Source: Streptococcus sp. LQJ-218 (GTDB lineage: Bacteria; Bacillota; Bacilli; Lactobacillales; Streptococcaceae). Taken from it: 64,000 nucleotides of DNA. Positions 1 through 8,002 of this stretch are shown here, piece after piece. The notes beneath the pieces are model-generated. The model ran no database searches, was not told where the DNA came from, and was given only the letters and a program-made list of their open reading frames with translations. The stretch covers positions 194,750-258,749 of the forward strand of contig NZ_QQRU01000002.1 in assembly GCF_003428885.1 (NCBI RefSeq), in the 5' to 3' direction. The first letter of the stretch is position 1. The number at the start of each line of letters is the position of its first letter. The position numbers and the translations under genes were made by a program.

Positions 1-78
1 CACTACCTCCGTGGAGCCATTTCACAAGCTAGCACTCTAGCAGAGATTGAGGCTCTCTTGCAGTTAGATAAGGCTTAA
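1..78 (+). CDS. C-terminal end of a CDS, possibly DusB (tRNA-dihydrouridine synthase), 5' truncated by window edge
   Basis: An open frame from base 1 encodes 25 residues ending ...IEALLQLDKA and a TAA stop at 76-78. A strong terminator follows at once, so this is a genuine gene end. The pattern LRGxIxxxxTLxEIxxLL resembles the C-terminus of DusB, and dusB lies near the clpC region in related streptococci. That identification is an inference from a very short tail; any other protein with a helical end is possible. Confidence 0.4.
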   Translation, partial: HYLRGAISQASTLAEIEALLQLDKA

Positions 79-84
79 TAGTTT

Positions 85-118
85 AAAACCCGTAACTCTC
101 TTAAAGGTTACGGGTTTT
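85..118 (+). terminator. Rho-independent terminator after the partial CDS
   Basis: A 12-bp perfect stem (85-96 pairs with 107-118) with a 10-base loop ends in a T-run. It lies 7 bases after the stop at 78. It also lies beyond the 3' end of the convergent lipoprotein gene, so it may serve both. Confidence 0.85.
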
Positions 119-148
119 TGATTGTAAAAATTCAAATACTGATAGCTA

Positions 149-844
149 TTATTGATTCAAAGCAACACTGGAAACCTTACCATCTGCTCCTGTTGTAATT
201 TGGATGACTTTTCCTCCACCAATTTTGGCATTATACTTACCATCATCAAGAGTATAAGAATAGCCTTTGATAGAGTAATTTTCTTTCTTTCCATCAGCAG
301 ATTCTACTGTAAATTGACCACCTGATGAAACTGTGATGGTTTCGCCATTTGCTCCCTTCCAATTGCCTGCTGCAGCTGAGAAATCACCATCTACCATGGT
401 TAAAACACCCTTGTAGCGTTTATTTTGCTCTGCTTGCTTGTCTTGAAGTTTGCGGTCAGTTGTAGGATCATAGCTTGATTGGTTAGACTGGGCTTGAGGA
501 GCCTGAGCAGGAGTTTGTTGACTAGCCGCCTGTTGACTAGCTACCTGTTGATTAGCCACTTCTTGATCTTGTCTTTGCTCTGGTGCAGATGCCGCTTGTG
601 ATGGTGTTGCACTTGCTGAAGACTGGTCGGTAGATGCCTTGGCCTTTTCAGATGAAGCTGAACTTGAAGATTTTTGAGTCTTGCTTTCTTTGCTCGCAGA
701 AGCTGCTTTAGAGCTTGATGATTGACTTGTCTTAGCAGAACTGCTCGCTTGAGTTGTTTCCTTTTTATTTCCACAGGCTCCTAATAGCAGGGTAGAAGCC
801 AATACAGTCGCTGCCATCAATTTAACATAGGTTTTCTTTTTCAT
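149..844 (-). CDS. Ser/Ala/Gln-rich lipoprotein with C-terminal DUF6287-like domain
   Basis: The 231-residue product has a lipoprotein signal peptide: KKK, a hydrophobic stretch, then the lipobox LGAC with Cys24 as the lipidated residue. Residues about 30-125 are a low-complexity linker of Ser, Ala, Lys and then Gln, typical of a wall-spanning spacer. The last 90 residues form a compact domain with GDFSAAAGNWKG and GGQFTVES, resembling the small beta-rich DUF6287 domain of streptococcal lipoproteins. That domain name is from memory and tentative. The function is unknown and the protein is exposed outside the membrane. The RBS AAGGAG sits 8 bases upstream of ATG. It has its own promoter, and a ComX box lies further upstream. 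Confidence 0.85.
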   Translation of the reverse strand: MKKKTYVKLMAATVLASTLLLGACGNKKETTQASSSAKTSQSSSSKAASASKESKTQKSSSSASSEKAKASTDQSSASATPSQAASAPEQRQDQEVANQQVASQQAASQQTPAQAPQAQSNQSSYDPTTDRKLQDKQAEQNKRYKGVLTMVDGDFSAAAGNWKGANGETITVSSGGQFTVESADGKKENYSIKGYSYTLDDGKYNAKIGGGKVIQITTGADGKVSSVALNQ

Positions 845-898
845 TTTTCTACTCCTTTGTAATATTTTAGAAATATAAAGAAATCTTTTTGTAATACA

Positions 899-927
899 AT
901 TGTAACATTGGGATTTAAATATGTCAA
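899..927 (-). promoter_or_regulatory. Sigma-A promoter of the lipoprotein gene
   Basis: On the minus strand, TTGACA (922-927) is separated by 17 bases from TACAAT (899-904). The transcript would start about 50 bases upstream of the lipoprotein ATG. Confidence 0.75.
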
Positions 928-940
928 CAATTTATCTAAA

Positions 941-973
941 CTATTTTAAAAATATCATATAATTTAGATACAT
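941..973 (-). CDS. Possible micro-ORF (10 aa) downstream of a ComX box
   Basis: ATG at 973 is preceded by a strong ribosome binding site (GGAGGAG). It encodes MYLNYMIFLK and stops with TAG at 941-943. It starts 19 bases after the perfect combox at 992-999. An inverted repeat (933-940 with 963-970) overlaps it. Translation is only suggested by the RBS; it could equally be a decayed gene start or an untranslated leader. Confidence 0.3.
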   Translation of the reverse strand: MYLNYMIFLK

Positions 974-991
974 TTACTCCTCCTACTCTTT

Positions 992-999
992 TATTCGTA
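992..999 (-). promoter_or_regulatory. ComX box (combox) TACGAATA
   Basis: On the minus strand the octamer TACGAATA matches the sigma-X (ComX) late-competence promoter consensus exactly. T-rich DNA lies upstream, as at other ComX promoters. It points toward the micro-ORF and the lipoprotein gene, whose own sigma-A promoter is about 65 bases further on. Competence induction is inferred from the motif alone. Confidence 0.6.
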
Positions 1000-1060
1000 A
1001 TAAAACAGAAAAACAGGAGATTTTCCTATTAAAAATTTGAATTTGTTTTTGTGTAATCGC

Positions 1061-1089
1061 TTGCATATTTAAGTACAAAGGAATATAAT
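1061..1089 (+). promoter_or_regulatory. Sigma-A promoter of the small membrane protein gene
   Basis: TTGCAT (1061-1066), a 17-base spacer and TATAAT (1084-1089) lie 33 bases before the ATG at 1123. Confidence 0.7.
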
Positions 1090-1122
1090 AACATTGAAAT
1101 AGAATATAGGAGGTGCACTCTT

Positions 1123-1353
1123 ATGCTAAATAAGTATTATAAGTATCTGCCTTGGTTGATTTTAGATGCTTTCGTTTCTTATGGGGCAGCTACTCATTAC
1201 GCTCAAACAACATTTGATGTGTTTTATCTGACTACAATCTTTTTGATTGTTTATATTGCTTTGTTATTTTTACATGAGAACTATCTCAAGTATCGATATA
1301 AAGACTTTTTTACTCACCTGTTGAGCAATTCTAAGAAAGATAGCCACCCATAA
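1123..1353 (+). CDS. Small membrane protein of unknown function
   Basis: The 76-residue protein has two hydrophobic segments, roughly residues 8-25 and 33-50, followed by a basic tail (KYRYKDFF...SKKDSHP). This predicts a two-helix integral membrane protein with the charged tail in the cytoplasm. The RBS AGGAGG lies 9 bases before ATG and a good promoter is present, so it is very likely real. It is monocistronic, between divergent and convergent genes. I do not recognise the family. Confidence 0.75.
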   Translation: MLNKYYKYLPWLILDAFVSYGAATHYAQTTFDVFYLTTIFLIVYIALLFLHENYLKYRYKDFFTHLLSNSKKDSHP

Positions 1354-1394
1354 AAGTAGTCACAACACAAAACCATCTCATGATGGTACATAAA

Positions 1395-1420
1395 GAGGTC
1401 GGGAACTTTGTCCCGACCTC
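1395..1420 (+). terminator. Bidirectional terminator between small membrane gene and nrtR-like gene
   Basis: A perfect 10-bp stem (1395-1404 with 1411-1420) has a 6-base loop and is followed by ACTTTTT on the + strand. It sits 42 bases after the + strand stop and just beyond the - strand gene's stop at 1426. Confidence 0.8.
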
Positions 1421-1425
1421 ACTTT

Positions 1426-2199
1426 TTATTTCAATCGATAGGTTTTTCTTGGTTTCTTTTTAGGCACTCGTTTGAGTCCAACTTCTTCTACATATTCTCC
1501 GTATTTTACGAGAAAGTTATTGCTGACGATTGGACGACCGGGGTTGATAAGATTGACCAGTTCAGTTCCTTCGTAGACAGTGAACTCCTCCTCCAGCAGA
1601 TAGAGGAAGGTTGGATTCCAGTCGAGACGGCCTTGGATTCGTTTGATGGATTCTTGGATAATGGCATAATGGTCAAAAGCGAAGGCTTGCTCTTCCAACT
1701 CTACTCCCTCTAGGTAGCATTTTCCTGTCTGAAAATCGACATCTACGAAAACGACATCCTTGGCATCGTCTCCTGCTTGAACAAGTTCTAATGCACGACT
1801 AGGCAGATAAACCAAGTGGGCAATGGTCACTGTCCAGCCCCGGGGGTCACGGCCGGGGGTCGATACGGTCATCAATTGCTCAATTTTTTCCAAAGGAAGG
1901 TCGAGATTGACTTCTTCTCTCACCTCACGCTGACAGGCATGCGCAGCATCTTCGTCCTTGTCCATAAATCCTCCAACTAAGGCCAAACAGTTTTGATAAG
2001 GGTGAGCCTTGCGACGAATTAATAAGAGCTTGATCTTTCCTTCGACAAAGCAATAAGCTACCATATCCACCGTCACGCTCGGTTTTTCATACTGAGGAAG
2101 ATCCTGTTTGCAGTACCAGTCTAAAAATTCCTTCTCAGTTGCATGAATTTCAAAATATTCTTTTTCCGTCATCCCTACTGGAATCATCGTGTCCGTCAT
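1426..2199 (-). CDS. nrtR: NrtR-like Nudix regulator of NAD metabolism
   Basis: The 257-residue protein has a Nudix domain (about residues 40-160) and a C-terminal winged-helix region. The Nudix box begins at Gly77 (GFMDKDE...REVREEV). The usual Gly near its end is Asn98. The C-terminus (EEEFTV...NNFLVKYGEYVEEVG...KTYRLK) matches the NrtR winged-helix pattern. NrtR proteins are transcriptional regulators of NAD synthesis and salvage that sense ADP-ribose-type ligands; some also hydrolyse them. Here it is the third gene of an operon with pnuC and nadR, one base after pnuC, which supports that role. A plain ADP-ribose pyrophosphatase is the alternative. Confidence 0.8.
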   Translation of the reverse strand: MTDTMIPVGMTEKEYFEIHATEKEFLDWYCKQDLPQYEKPSVTVDMVAYCFVEGKIKLLLIRRKAHPYQNCLALVGGFMDKDEDAAHACQREVREEVNLDLPLEKIEQLMTVSTPGRDPRGWTVTIAHLVYLPSRALELVQAGDDAKDVVFVDVDFQTGKCYLEGVELEEQAFAFDHYAIIQESIKRIQGRLDWNPTFLYLLEEEFTVYEGTELVNLINPGRPIVSNNFLVKYGEYVEEVGLKRVPKKKPRKTYRLK

Positions 2200-2200
2200 T

Positions 2201-2980
2201 TTATGCCTCCTTACGAACAGCCTTAGTCCATTGGTACCAACCGACTAGACTATTGATAGTGTAGACCCAGTACATTCCTTGGATATGGATGTTTTCACCC
2301 CACCAGAGGTAAATACTAAAGAGATTGGTTGCAATCCAGAAAATCCATTGCTCACGGTAAAGACGTGTCATTAAGAGCTGACCAACACCATTGGTCGCAT
2401 CGGTAACACTGTCACGGAAAGGACGAGCACTGCTGATACTTTGGTAGGCCAAGCCCATGCCAATCCAGATGATAGCAGTCAAGGCTAAGTACTTGAGCCA
2501 ATCAAAAACAGATAATTTCTTAGCTTCAAAATGAGATTCTTCTGTTTTTCCTTGGTCGTTGATACGGTTGGACAACCAAGCATAGAGACCAATCGGCTGC
2601 ATGACAAAGAAGTAAACGGTCGTCAAAACTTCGCCATAAAAAGTCGCATTCATGGCCAAAATCAAATAGATAGCTGAGTTGATGGCCCCAAAGAGATAAT
2701 TGCTTGCACGTCCTTCTGCTACTAAGATAACACAGACAATCCCAGTCCAAGAGGCAAACAAGCTCATCCAGTCATGACTTTCTGTATTTTGCGTGAATTC
2801 CAAGATCAAGGGAACACTTGACAAGGCGATGAGATACAACCACTGGAAAAGGCTACGGCCGACAAAGAGATCTTTCCAGAGCAGGCTCATGATTCCTGCA
2901 AACCCGATCTTACGAGCTTCTGCATGAACATTTTTAAAGTTTTCGATAAATTGTGTGATTTTTTCAGTTACTGTTTTCAT
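2201..2980 (-). CDS. pnuC: Nicotinamide riboside transporter PnuC
   Basis: The 259-residue protein is mostly hydrophobic, with about seven predicted membrane helices. It carries the PnuC-type motifs WTGIVCVILVAEGRASNY and WFIA-like sequence near the end (QWIFWIATNLFSIYLW), which line the nicotinamide riboside channel in this family. PnuC moves nicotinamide riboside by facilitated diffusion, trapped by phosphorylation. The kinase/adenylyltransferase NadR is encoded 9 bases upstream in the same operon, so uptake and trapping are coupled. Confidence 0.9.
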   Translation of the reverse strand: MKTVTEKITQFIENFKNVHAEARKIGFAGIMSLLWKDLFVGRSLFQWLYLIALSSVPLILEFTQNTESHDWMSLFASWTGIVCVILVAEGRASNYLFGAINSAIYLILAMNATFYGEVLTTVYFFVMQPIGLYAWLSNRINDQGKTEESHFEAKKLSVFDWLKYLALTAIIWIGMGLAYQSISSARPFRDSVTDATNGVGQLLMTRLYREQWIFWIATNLFSIYLWWGENIHIQGMYWVYTINSLVGWYQWTKAVRKEA

Positions 2981-2989
2981 AATTTTCTC

Positions 2990-4048
2990 CTAATCTGCTT
3001 GGTAAATGGCATCAATAGCCACTTTTGCTGCTTCATAATTGCCTAGGTAATCCTCAGCTAGATAAACCAGTGGAATGTTTGCTAAGTAACGCTCTCTCAT
3101 CTGATCCAAATGCTGGGAAAAACTGTGACGAATATGGTCTTCCGCCATGGTCATATCTCTAAAACCATCATTGACATAGGAGCCGACAGGCTGCACAAAG
3201 AGAATCAAGTCCCATTTCTCCTTAGCCAAGATCGAGGCAAAGAGATTGTCAAATGTTTCTCCTGATAAATCCTCTTGGTCCTCAGTCTCCATGTAATAAT
3301 CATAGTAGCCCTTGGTTACCAATGAGTTGGTATCGGCTATCACTAGGCCTCGATTGGCATTGCTATCGATTAACTTAGAGGTCTGGTCATACTGGCCCAA
3401 CAGGAGATAATAGTAATCTTTTGGAGTCAATTCATCGTCGCGGACATTGTTTTTGATCTGGTACTCACGTGCGTATTCCAGACTGACCGGCGCGTCATAG
3501 AAACGAGCTAAATCCTTGGCCAGAGTGGTCTTCCCATTGCTGGCACTTCCCATAATCAACACTTTCTTAGTAAACTGACGACGGAAGGGTTGAGCAATAT
3601 ATTTCCAATATTTGCTTGGGTTTTCTCGAATCATAGTCGCTGAGATACCAAACTTTCTTTCTTGCAAGACAGTCTCAAAACCGCGATTAGACAATTCTTG
3701 CTGGTAGTCTGCTTCTCCCACAAAAAAAATTAGTTCTTGCTGGGTTTCATCATAGGAAATCACCGCTAACATCTGGTTCAACCACTCCTGCCAGCCCATA
3801 GGGTAACGGGGAAGATTGGTTTCATCTAACTTGCAGACAGAGGTCAACTCGTCATCACGAAAGGCCTCTCGGATATAGCGAAATCTTTTTTGAAGCGTTA
3901 AGCCTACCTGCTCCCCTCTATCTCCCTCATAGCCTGAAACGACAACCCAGACCTGGTCACACTGCCGCTTCGCTCGCTGGATTAGATCGATATGTCCTTG
4001 ATGAAGTGGAGCAAAGGTTCCAAATACCACTGCTGTTTTCTTTTTCAT
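2990..4048 (-). CDS. nadR: NadR bifunctional NMN adenylyltransferase / ribosylnicotinamide kinase
   Basis: The 352-residue protein begins directly with the nucleotidyltransferase domain: GTFAPLHQGH with the HxGH motif at 16-19 and ISATMIRENP at 135-144. A P-loop kinase domain follows, with Walker A GSASNGKTT at 167-175. It lacks the N-terminal repressor HTH of enterobacterial NadR; the separate NrtR-like protein may fill that role. The pathway is nicotinamide riboside to NMN to NAD. It is the first gene of the operon, with RBS AAGGTG before the ATG. Confidence 0.92.
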   Translation of the reverse strand: MKKKTAVVFGTFAPLHQGHIDLIQRAKRQCDQVWVVVSGYEGDRGEQVGLTLQKRFRYIREAFRDDELTSVCKLDETNLPRYPMGWQEWLNQMLAVISYDETQQELIFFVGEADYQQELSNRGFETVLQERKFGISATMIRENPSKYWKYIAQPFRRQFTKKVLIMGSASNGKTTLAKDLARFYDAPVSLEYAREYQIKNNVRDDELTPKDYYYLLLGQYDQTSKLIDSNANRGLVIADTNSLVTKGYYDYYMETEDQEDLSGETFDNLFASILAKEKWDLILFVQPVGSYVNDGFRDMTMAEDHIRHSFSQHLDQMRERYLANIPLVYLAEDYLGNYEAAKVAIDAIYQAD

Positions 4049-4099
4049 AAACCTATCACCTTTTTATATTTTTTAATATTTTCGTTATCTATGTTTTTT

Positions 4100-4127
4100 A
4101 TTATAAACTATATTTTTATTTTGTCAA
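4100..4127 (-). promoter_or_regulatory. Promoter of the nadR-pnuC-nrtR operon
   Basis: On the minus strand, TTGACA (4122-4127), a 16-base spacer and TATAAT (4100-4105) precede nadR by about 50 bases. The surrounding AT-rich DNA could hold an NrtR operator, but I cannot assign one by eye. Confidence 0.75.
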
Positions 4128-4166
4128 TAGTTTTTTATCGTTTTTTATAAAAAGATTGCGAAAAAA

Positions 4167-4188
4167 GAATCAAGATTGCTCCTGATTC
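4167..4188 (-). terminator. Terminator of ctsR-clpC
   Basis: A hairpin pairs 4167-4172 with 4183-4188. Six T residues (minus strand, 4161-4166) follow, just after the clpC stop at 4196. Confidence 0.75.
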
Positions 4189-4195
4189 TCCATTT

Positions 4196-6628
4196 TTATG
4201 CAATATCAAATTTCAACTGGCCTGCTTTGACGCCAATCTTCAGAGTCTTACCAGCTTCCAATTCACCTTTAAGGAGAAGTTCTGCTAACTTGTCTTCCAC
4301 TTCTGTTTGTAGGGTTCTGCGAAGTGGACGAGCTCCCATCTCTGGGTCATATCCTTGATTTGCCAACAATTTCAGTGCGGAAGATTGTAATTTCAAGTCA
4401 ATGCCTTTTTCAGCCAAACTTGCCACTAAAGGTTTGACCATAATCTTCACTACTTCCTGCATATGGTCGCTAGACAGGCTATGGAAGACTACCTTTTCAT
4501 CAATACGGTTGATAAACTCAGGTCTATAAGCTTTTTTCAGCTCTTCAAACATGCGTTTTTCCATATTTTCCTGGTCAAAACGAATATCCTTTGCCCCAAA
4601 ACCAACTGTCTTGTCATCACGAAGGGCTGTCGCACCAAGGTTTGACGTCATGATGATAATGGTATTTGAAAAGTCAACCTTACGACCCTTGCTATCGGTC
4701 AAGACACCATCGTCCAAGACTTGCAAGAGGACATTGAAGATATCTGGATGGGCCTTCTCTACCTCGTCAAAGAGAAGCACTGAGTAAGGTTTATTGCGGA
4801 CCTTCTCGGTCAACTCTCCCCCTTCTTCGTAGCCCACATAACCCGGAGGAGCTCCGTTGAGACGGCTGGCTGCAAATTTCTCCATATACTCACTCATATC
4901 AAAGCGGATAAGAGCTGATTCGTCGTCAAAAAGAACTTCTGCCAAGGCCTTAGCCAATTCAGTCTTACCGACACCTGTGGGTCCTAGGAACATAAAGGAA
5001 CCAATCGGACGCTTGTGACTACGAATCCCTGACTGGTTGCGGCGAATGGCACGGCTAATGCTTGAAACTGCTTGATCTTGACCGATGACACGTTTGTGCA
5101 GTTCAGCTTCCAAGTTTAAGTATTTCTTAGCGTCAGTCTGAGTCAGTTTTTGGACTGGAATACCTGATAAACGACTCAAGGTAGTCAAAATATCAGACTC
5201 TGTCACCAAGTCTTTGTAGACAGGCACTTCCTCTTCTTTTGCGATTAGCTGCGCTGCCTGTTTCCACTTGCCATCCATCAAGGCCTTGTCAGCTGGACTC
5301 AAGTCGGATTCGTCTGCTTTCACATGCTTAGATTTATTTTGCACTGTTGCTGCTGCCTCATCCAAGAGATCAATCGCAGAGTCTGGCAAGTGACGACTAG
5401 TCAAGTAACGATGAGCCATCTTGACGGCTGTTTCAACCGCTTCATCTGTGATTTGCACACGGTGATGTTTCTCATAAGTCGCCTTCAGACCTTGCAAAAT
5501 GGTCATGCTGTCTGCCACACTTGGCTCTTCAATCGTCACTTTGGCGAATCGACGAGAAAGGGCCGCATCTTTTTCGATGTGTTTTTGGTATTCTTCCTGA
5601 GTGGTCGCACCAACCGTTCTCAAAGTTCCACGCGCCAATGCTGGTTTCAAGATATTGGCCGCATCCAGAGTTGAATCAATCCCGCTCCCAGAACCCATGA
5701 TAGTATGGAGTTCATCGATAAAGAGGATGACTTGGCCATCTTCTTCAATATCCTTGATGATATTGTTCATGCGTTCTTCAAAGTCACCGCGGAAACGTGT
5801 CCCTGCAATAACATTCATCAAATCGAGCTCTAACACGCGCATCTTAGCCATTTCCGCAGGTACATCCCCACTAGCAATACGCTGGGCAAGACCAAGCGCT
5901 AGAGCAGTTTTCCCGACACCTGCATCCCCAACCAAGACAGGATTATTCTTGGTCTTCCGACTCAAGATTTGAATCATACGTGAGATTTCCTTGTCCCGAC
6001 CAATGACTGGTTCTAACTTGCCAGAGCGCGCTTGCTCTGTCAAGTCATGCGTATAGTCCTCGAGACCACCACTTGAAGTCTGGGGCATGCCCATCATATT
6101 CGCCATAGAATTTTGCTTGTCAGCTACTGTACGATGTCGTTGGCGTAAAGCCTTGATGTCTTCACGAGTCCAGCCTGCCCGTTCTTCTAAATTTCGACGA
6201 AGAGCAGCAATCTTGACCTGATCTTTCTTGTCTTCATAAGAAAAACCAGCCCTCTCCAAGATACGAGTCGCCAAGGCATTGCCATCATGCAAAATCGCAT
6301 AGAGGACATGCTCTGTCCCTAACACCTTTGCATGGACCACTGATGCCACATACTCTGCTTCATCAAAAAGGGCCTGCAAACGATGAGAAAACGGCAATTC
6401 CGTAAAGGTTTCATCCTGGCTATAGTCCGTTTCAGTCAGTTCCAAAGCCACCTCTTCTAAACGGTCCATCTCATATGGATAATCATTTAAAGTGGCTCCT
6501 GCCACACTATAACTGTGATTAGACATGGCAATCAACAAGTGCCAAGACTCTAGGTAACGAGCTCCAAAATGGCCAGCCACCATGTAGGCACTTTCGATAC
6601 ATTCATTCAATGCTTTTGAATAGTTCAT
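4196..6628 (-). CDS. clpC: ClpC ATP-dependent protease ATPase subunit
   Basis: The 810-residue Hsp100 protein has a repeated Clp N domain (about 1-145), a short M region with [15 protein letters not shown], a first AAA+ domain with Walker A GDAGVGKT (234-241) and a second with [10 protein letters not shown] (about 545). It unfolds substrates for ClpP or acts as a chaperone in the cytoplasm, in stress survival and competence shut-off. It follows ctsR; with the intact ctsR frame the stop codon would lie one base from this ATG, so translation was probably coupled. CtsR represses it in related species; that repressor is frameshifted here. Confidence 0.96.
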   Translation of the reverse strand: MNYSKALNECIESAYMVAGHFGARYLESWHLLIAMSNHSYSVAGATLNDYPYEMDRLEEVALELTETDYSQDETFTELPFSHRLQALFDEAEYVASVVHAKVLGTEHVLYAILHDGNALATRILERAGFSYEDKKDQVKIAALRRNLEERAGWTREDIKALRQRHRTVADKQNSMANMMGMPQTSSGGLEDYTHDLTEQARSGKLEPVIGRDKEISRMIQILSRKTKNNPVLVGDAGVGKTALALGLAQRIASGDVPAEMAKMRVLELDLMNVIAGTRFRGDFEERMNNIIKDIEEDGQVILFIDELHTIMGSGSGIDSTLDAANILKPALARGTLRTVGATTQEEYQKHIEKDAALSRRFAKVTIEEPSVADSMTILQGLKATYEKHHRVQITDEAVETAVKMAHRYLTSRHLPDSAIDLLDEAAATVQNKSKHVKADESDLSPADKALMDGKWKQAAQLIAKEEEVPVYKDLVTESDILTTLSRLSGIPVQKLTQTDAKKYLNLEAELHKRVIGQDQAVSSISRAIRRNQSGIRSHKRPIGSFMFLGPTGVGKTELAKALAEVLFDDESALIRFDMSEYMEKFAASRLNGAPPGYVGYEEGGELTEKVRNKPYSVLLFDEVEKAHPDIFNVLLQVLDDGVLTDSKGRKVDFSNTIIIMTSNLGATALRDDKTVGFGAKDIRFDQENMEKRMFEELKKAYRPEFINRIDEKVVFHSLSSDHMQEVVKIMVKPLVASLAEKGIDLKLQSSALKLLANQGYDPEMGARPLRRTLQTEVEDKLAELLLKGELEAGKTLKIGVKAGQLKFDIA

Positions 6629-6642
6629 CTTACTTCCCTTTT

Positions 6643-7155
6643 CTATCTACCTCTTGTATGACCTGTCGTAGCATGTTTGCACGAAGGACTGGAGCTTCTT
6701 CTCCTAGAACGCGATCCAAAGCTACTGATACTAGCAAATTCATCTCCTGCAAGGACTGGAGCTTCTTCTCCTAGAACGCGATCCAAAGCTACTGATACTA
6801 GCAAATTCATCTCCTGCTTGGTCATCAATTCCTGCTCAACCAAAAGCTGCAGAATATCCTCATAAATTTCTTGACTAACCCGCTCACTAATCGAGTAAAG
6901 CAGCTCCCTGAGCATTTCATGATGACTGGAAAACTCAATTCGTCCTATACGAATATAGCCTCCGCCACCACGCTTACTTTCAACCAAGTAACCTCTACTT
7001 TCCGTAAAGCGTGTCTTGATCACATAGTTAATCTGACTAGGAACAACCTGAAAGGTATCTGCCAACTGACTCCGTTGCAACTCCACGATACCAGATTGAT
7101 CTAAAATCGCCTTGATGTAGGCCTCAATATGATCCGATGTATTTTTAAATCTCAT
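6643..7155 (-). CDS. ctsR: CtsR heat-shock repressor with frameshifted C-terminus
   Basis: Residues 1-135 are normal CtsR: an N-terminal DNA-binding domain with the glycine-rich wing KRGGGGYIRI (61-70), and the start of the helical C-terminal domain. A perfect 67-bp tandem duplication (6684-6750 and 6751-6817) then shifts the frame. After APVL at 132-135 the protein reads 35 unrelated residues rich in Ser and Arg. The undamaged frame would continue RANMLRQVIQEVDRKGK and stop at 6630-6632, giving 152 residues, the usual CtsR length. CtsR represses clp genes by binding tandem heptads. The damaged C-terminal domain, needed for oligomerisation and control, suggests lost or altered repression. Confidence 0.93.
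   Translation of the reverse strand: MRFKNTSDHIEAYIKAILDQSGIVELQRSQLADTFQVVPSQINYVIKTRFTESRGYLVESKRGGGGYIRIGRIEFSSHHEMLRELLYSISERVSQEIYEDILQLLVEQELMTKQEMNLLVSVALDRVLGEEAPVLAGDEFASISSFGSRSRRRSSSPSCKHATTGHTRGR
6684..6817. repeat. Perfect 67-bp tandem duplication inside ctsR
   Basis: Bases 6684-6750 are repeated exactly at 6751-6817 with no spacer. The unit length (67) is one more than a multiple of three, so the second copy shifts the ctsR frame. Removing one copy restores the standard CtsR C-terminus. Absence of any mismatch between copies indicates a recent event, or an assembly artefact. Confidence 0.97.
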
Positions 7156-7180
7156 TCCAAACCCACCTCTCTCTTTGAAC

Positions 7181-7203
7181 CTTGACTATCTTTGACTATT
7201 ATA
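7181..7203 (-). promoter_or_regulatory. CtsR operator and -10 element of ctsR-clpC
   Basis: On the minus strand the site reads AGTCAAAGATAGTCAAG (7181-7197), very close to the CtsR heptad repeat RGTCAAANANRGTCAAA. It lies just after a TATAAT -10 hexamer (7198-7203), so bound CtsR would block transcription start. This is the expected autoregulatory operator. Confidence 0.85.
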
Positions 7204-7273
7204 CCGAAATTTTCTCATTTTTAAAAGAAAAAGGGCATCGGTAAAGGACAATCTTCACCAACTCCCTCTTTTT

Positions 7274-8002
7274 CTACTTATCTAAGCCTAATTCTGCCAA
7301 GATTTGACGTTTGTAGGCAATCTTTTGGACTTCCTTGTCCTCATCTTCAGACCAATCTAGTTTAATTTCTGAAACAATCTGCCCAGGACGATTTTTCAAG
7401 ATATAGATGCGGTCACTGAGATTGAGGGCCTCCTCGATACTGTGAGTAATAATCAAGGTTGTTAGCTGCAACTGCTTGTGAATCTCAAGATACCAAGCGT
7501 GGAGTTCCATCTTGGTCATCTCATCCAAGGCGCTAAAAGCCTCGTCTAAGAGAAAGAGTTTGTGCCCGAAAAGGTAAGTACGAAGCAAGGCCACACGCTG
7601 GCGCATCCCACCACTGAGTTCATGAGGGTATTTATCTCTGACAGCTGTCAACTGGAAGGTCGCAAGAATTTCATCTGCACGAGCAATAGCTTCTGCCTTA
7701 TCCACCTTTTGAATCAAGAGGGGCAGAATGATATTACCAAGCACCGTCTTGTGCTCCAAAAGCAGATCCTTTTGCAACATATAACTCACGCGCCCCTTGG
7801 GATTTTCCTCCCCATCAAGGACAATTCTCCCTGACTGAACTTCTAAAATCCCAGCGATTAGATTAAAGAGGGTGGTCTTTCCTACACCACTTGGGCCTAA
7901 GATAGAAACCACTTCACCTGAAGTCACTTGTAGGTTAATATCCTCTAAAATCTTTTCATCATCGTAGGCGTAGCTTACGTGTTCTAGTCTAATTTCTGTC
8001 AT
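7274..8002 (-). CDS. ABC transporter ATPase for a thiamine precursor (ThiZ-like)
   Basis: The 242-residue ATPase has Walker A GPSGVGKTT (36-44), signature LSGGMRQR, Walker B LFLLDEAFSALD and the switch His in IITHS. It belongs to the SsuB/TauB/ThiZ group, which pairs with NMT1-type binding proteins. Its ATG overlaps the TAA of the binding-protein gene by one base, so the two are translationally coupled. It is the last gene of the operon controlled by the TPP riboswitch, so import of a thiamine precursor (HMP or a formylated form) is the likely role. Confidence 0.88.
   Translation of the reverse strand: MTEIRLEHVSYAYDDEKILEDINLQVTSGEVVSILGPSGVGKTTLFNLIAGILEVQSGRIVLDGEENPKGRVSYMLQKDLLLEHKTVLGNIILPLLIQKVDKAEAIARADEILATFQLTAVRDKYPHELSGGMRQRVALLRTYLFGHKLFLLDEAFSALDEMTKMELHAWYLEIHKQLQLTTLIITHSIEEALNLSDRIYILKNRPGQIVSEIKLDWSEDEDKEVQKIAYKRQILAELGLDK

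Noticed and set aside
450..760. Repetitive Ser/Ala/Gln codons in the lipoprotein as a satellite repeat
   Set aside because: The repetition is low-complexity coding sequence for a linker, without exact DNA unit repeats beyond short runs.
4551..5972. Several + strand frames opposite clpC
   Set aside because: They lack ribosome binding sites, overlap the well-supported clpC frame and show no family features.
6643..6753. The 35 odd C-terminal residues of CtsR as a novel domain
   Set aside because: They are a second reading frame of the duplicated 67 bases plus the old gene end. Deleting one copy restores the normal CtsR tail exactly.
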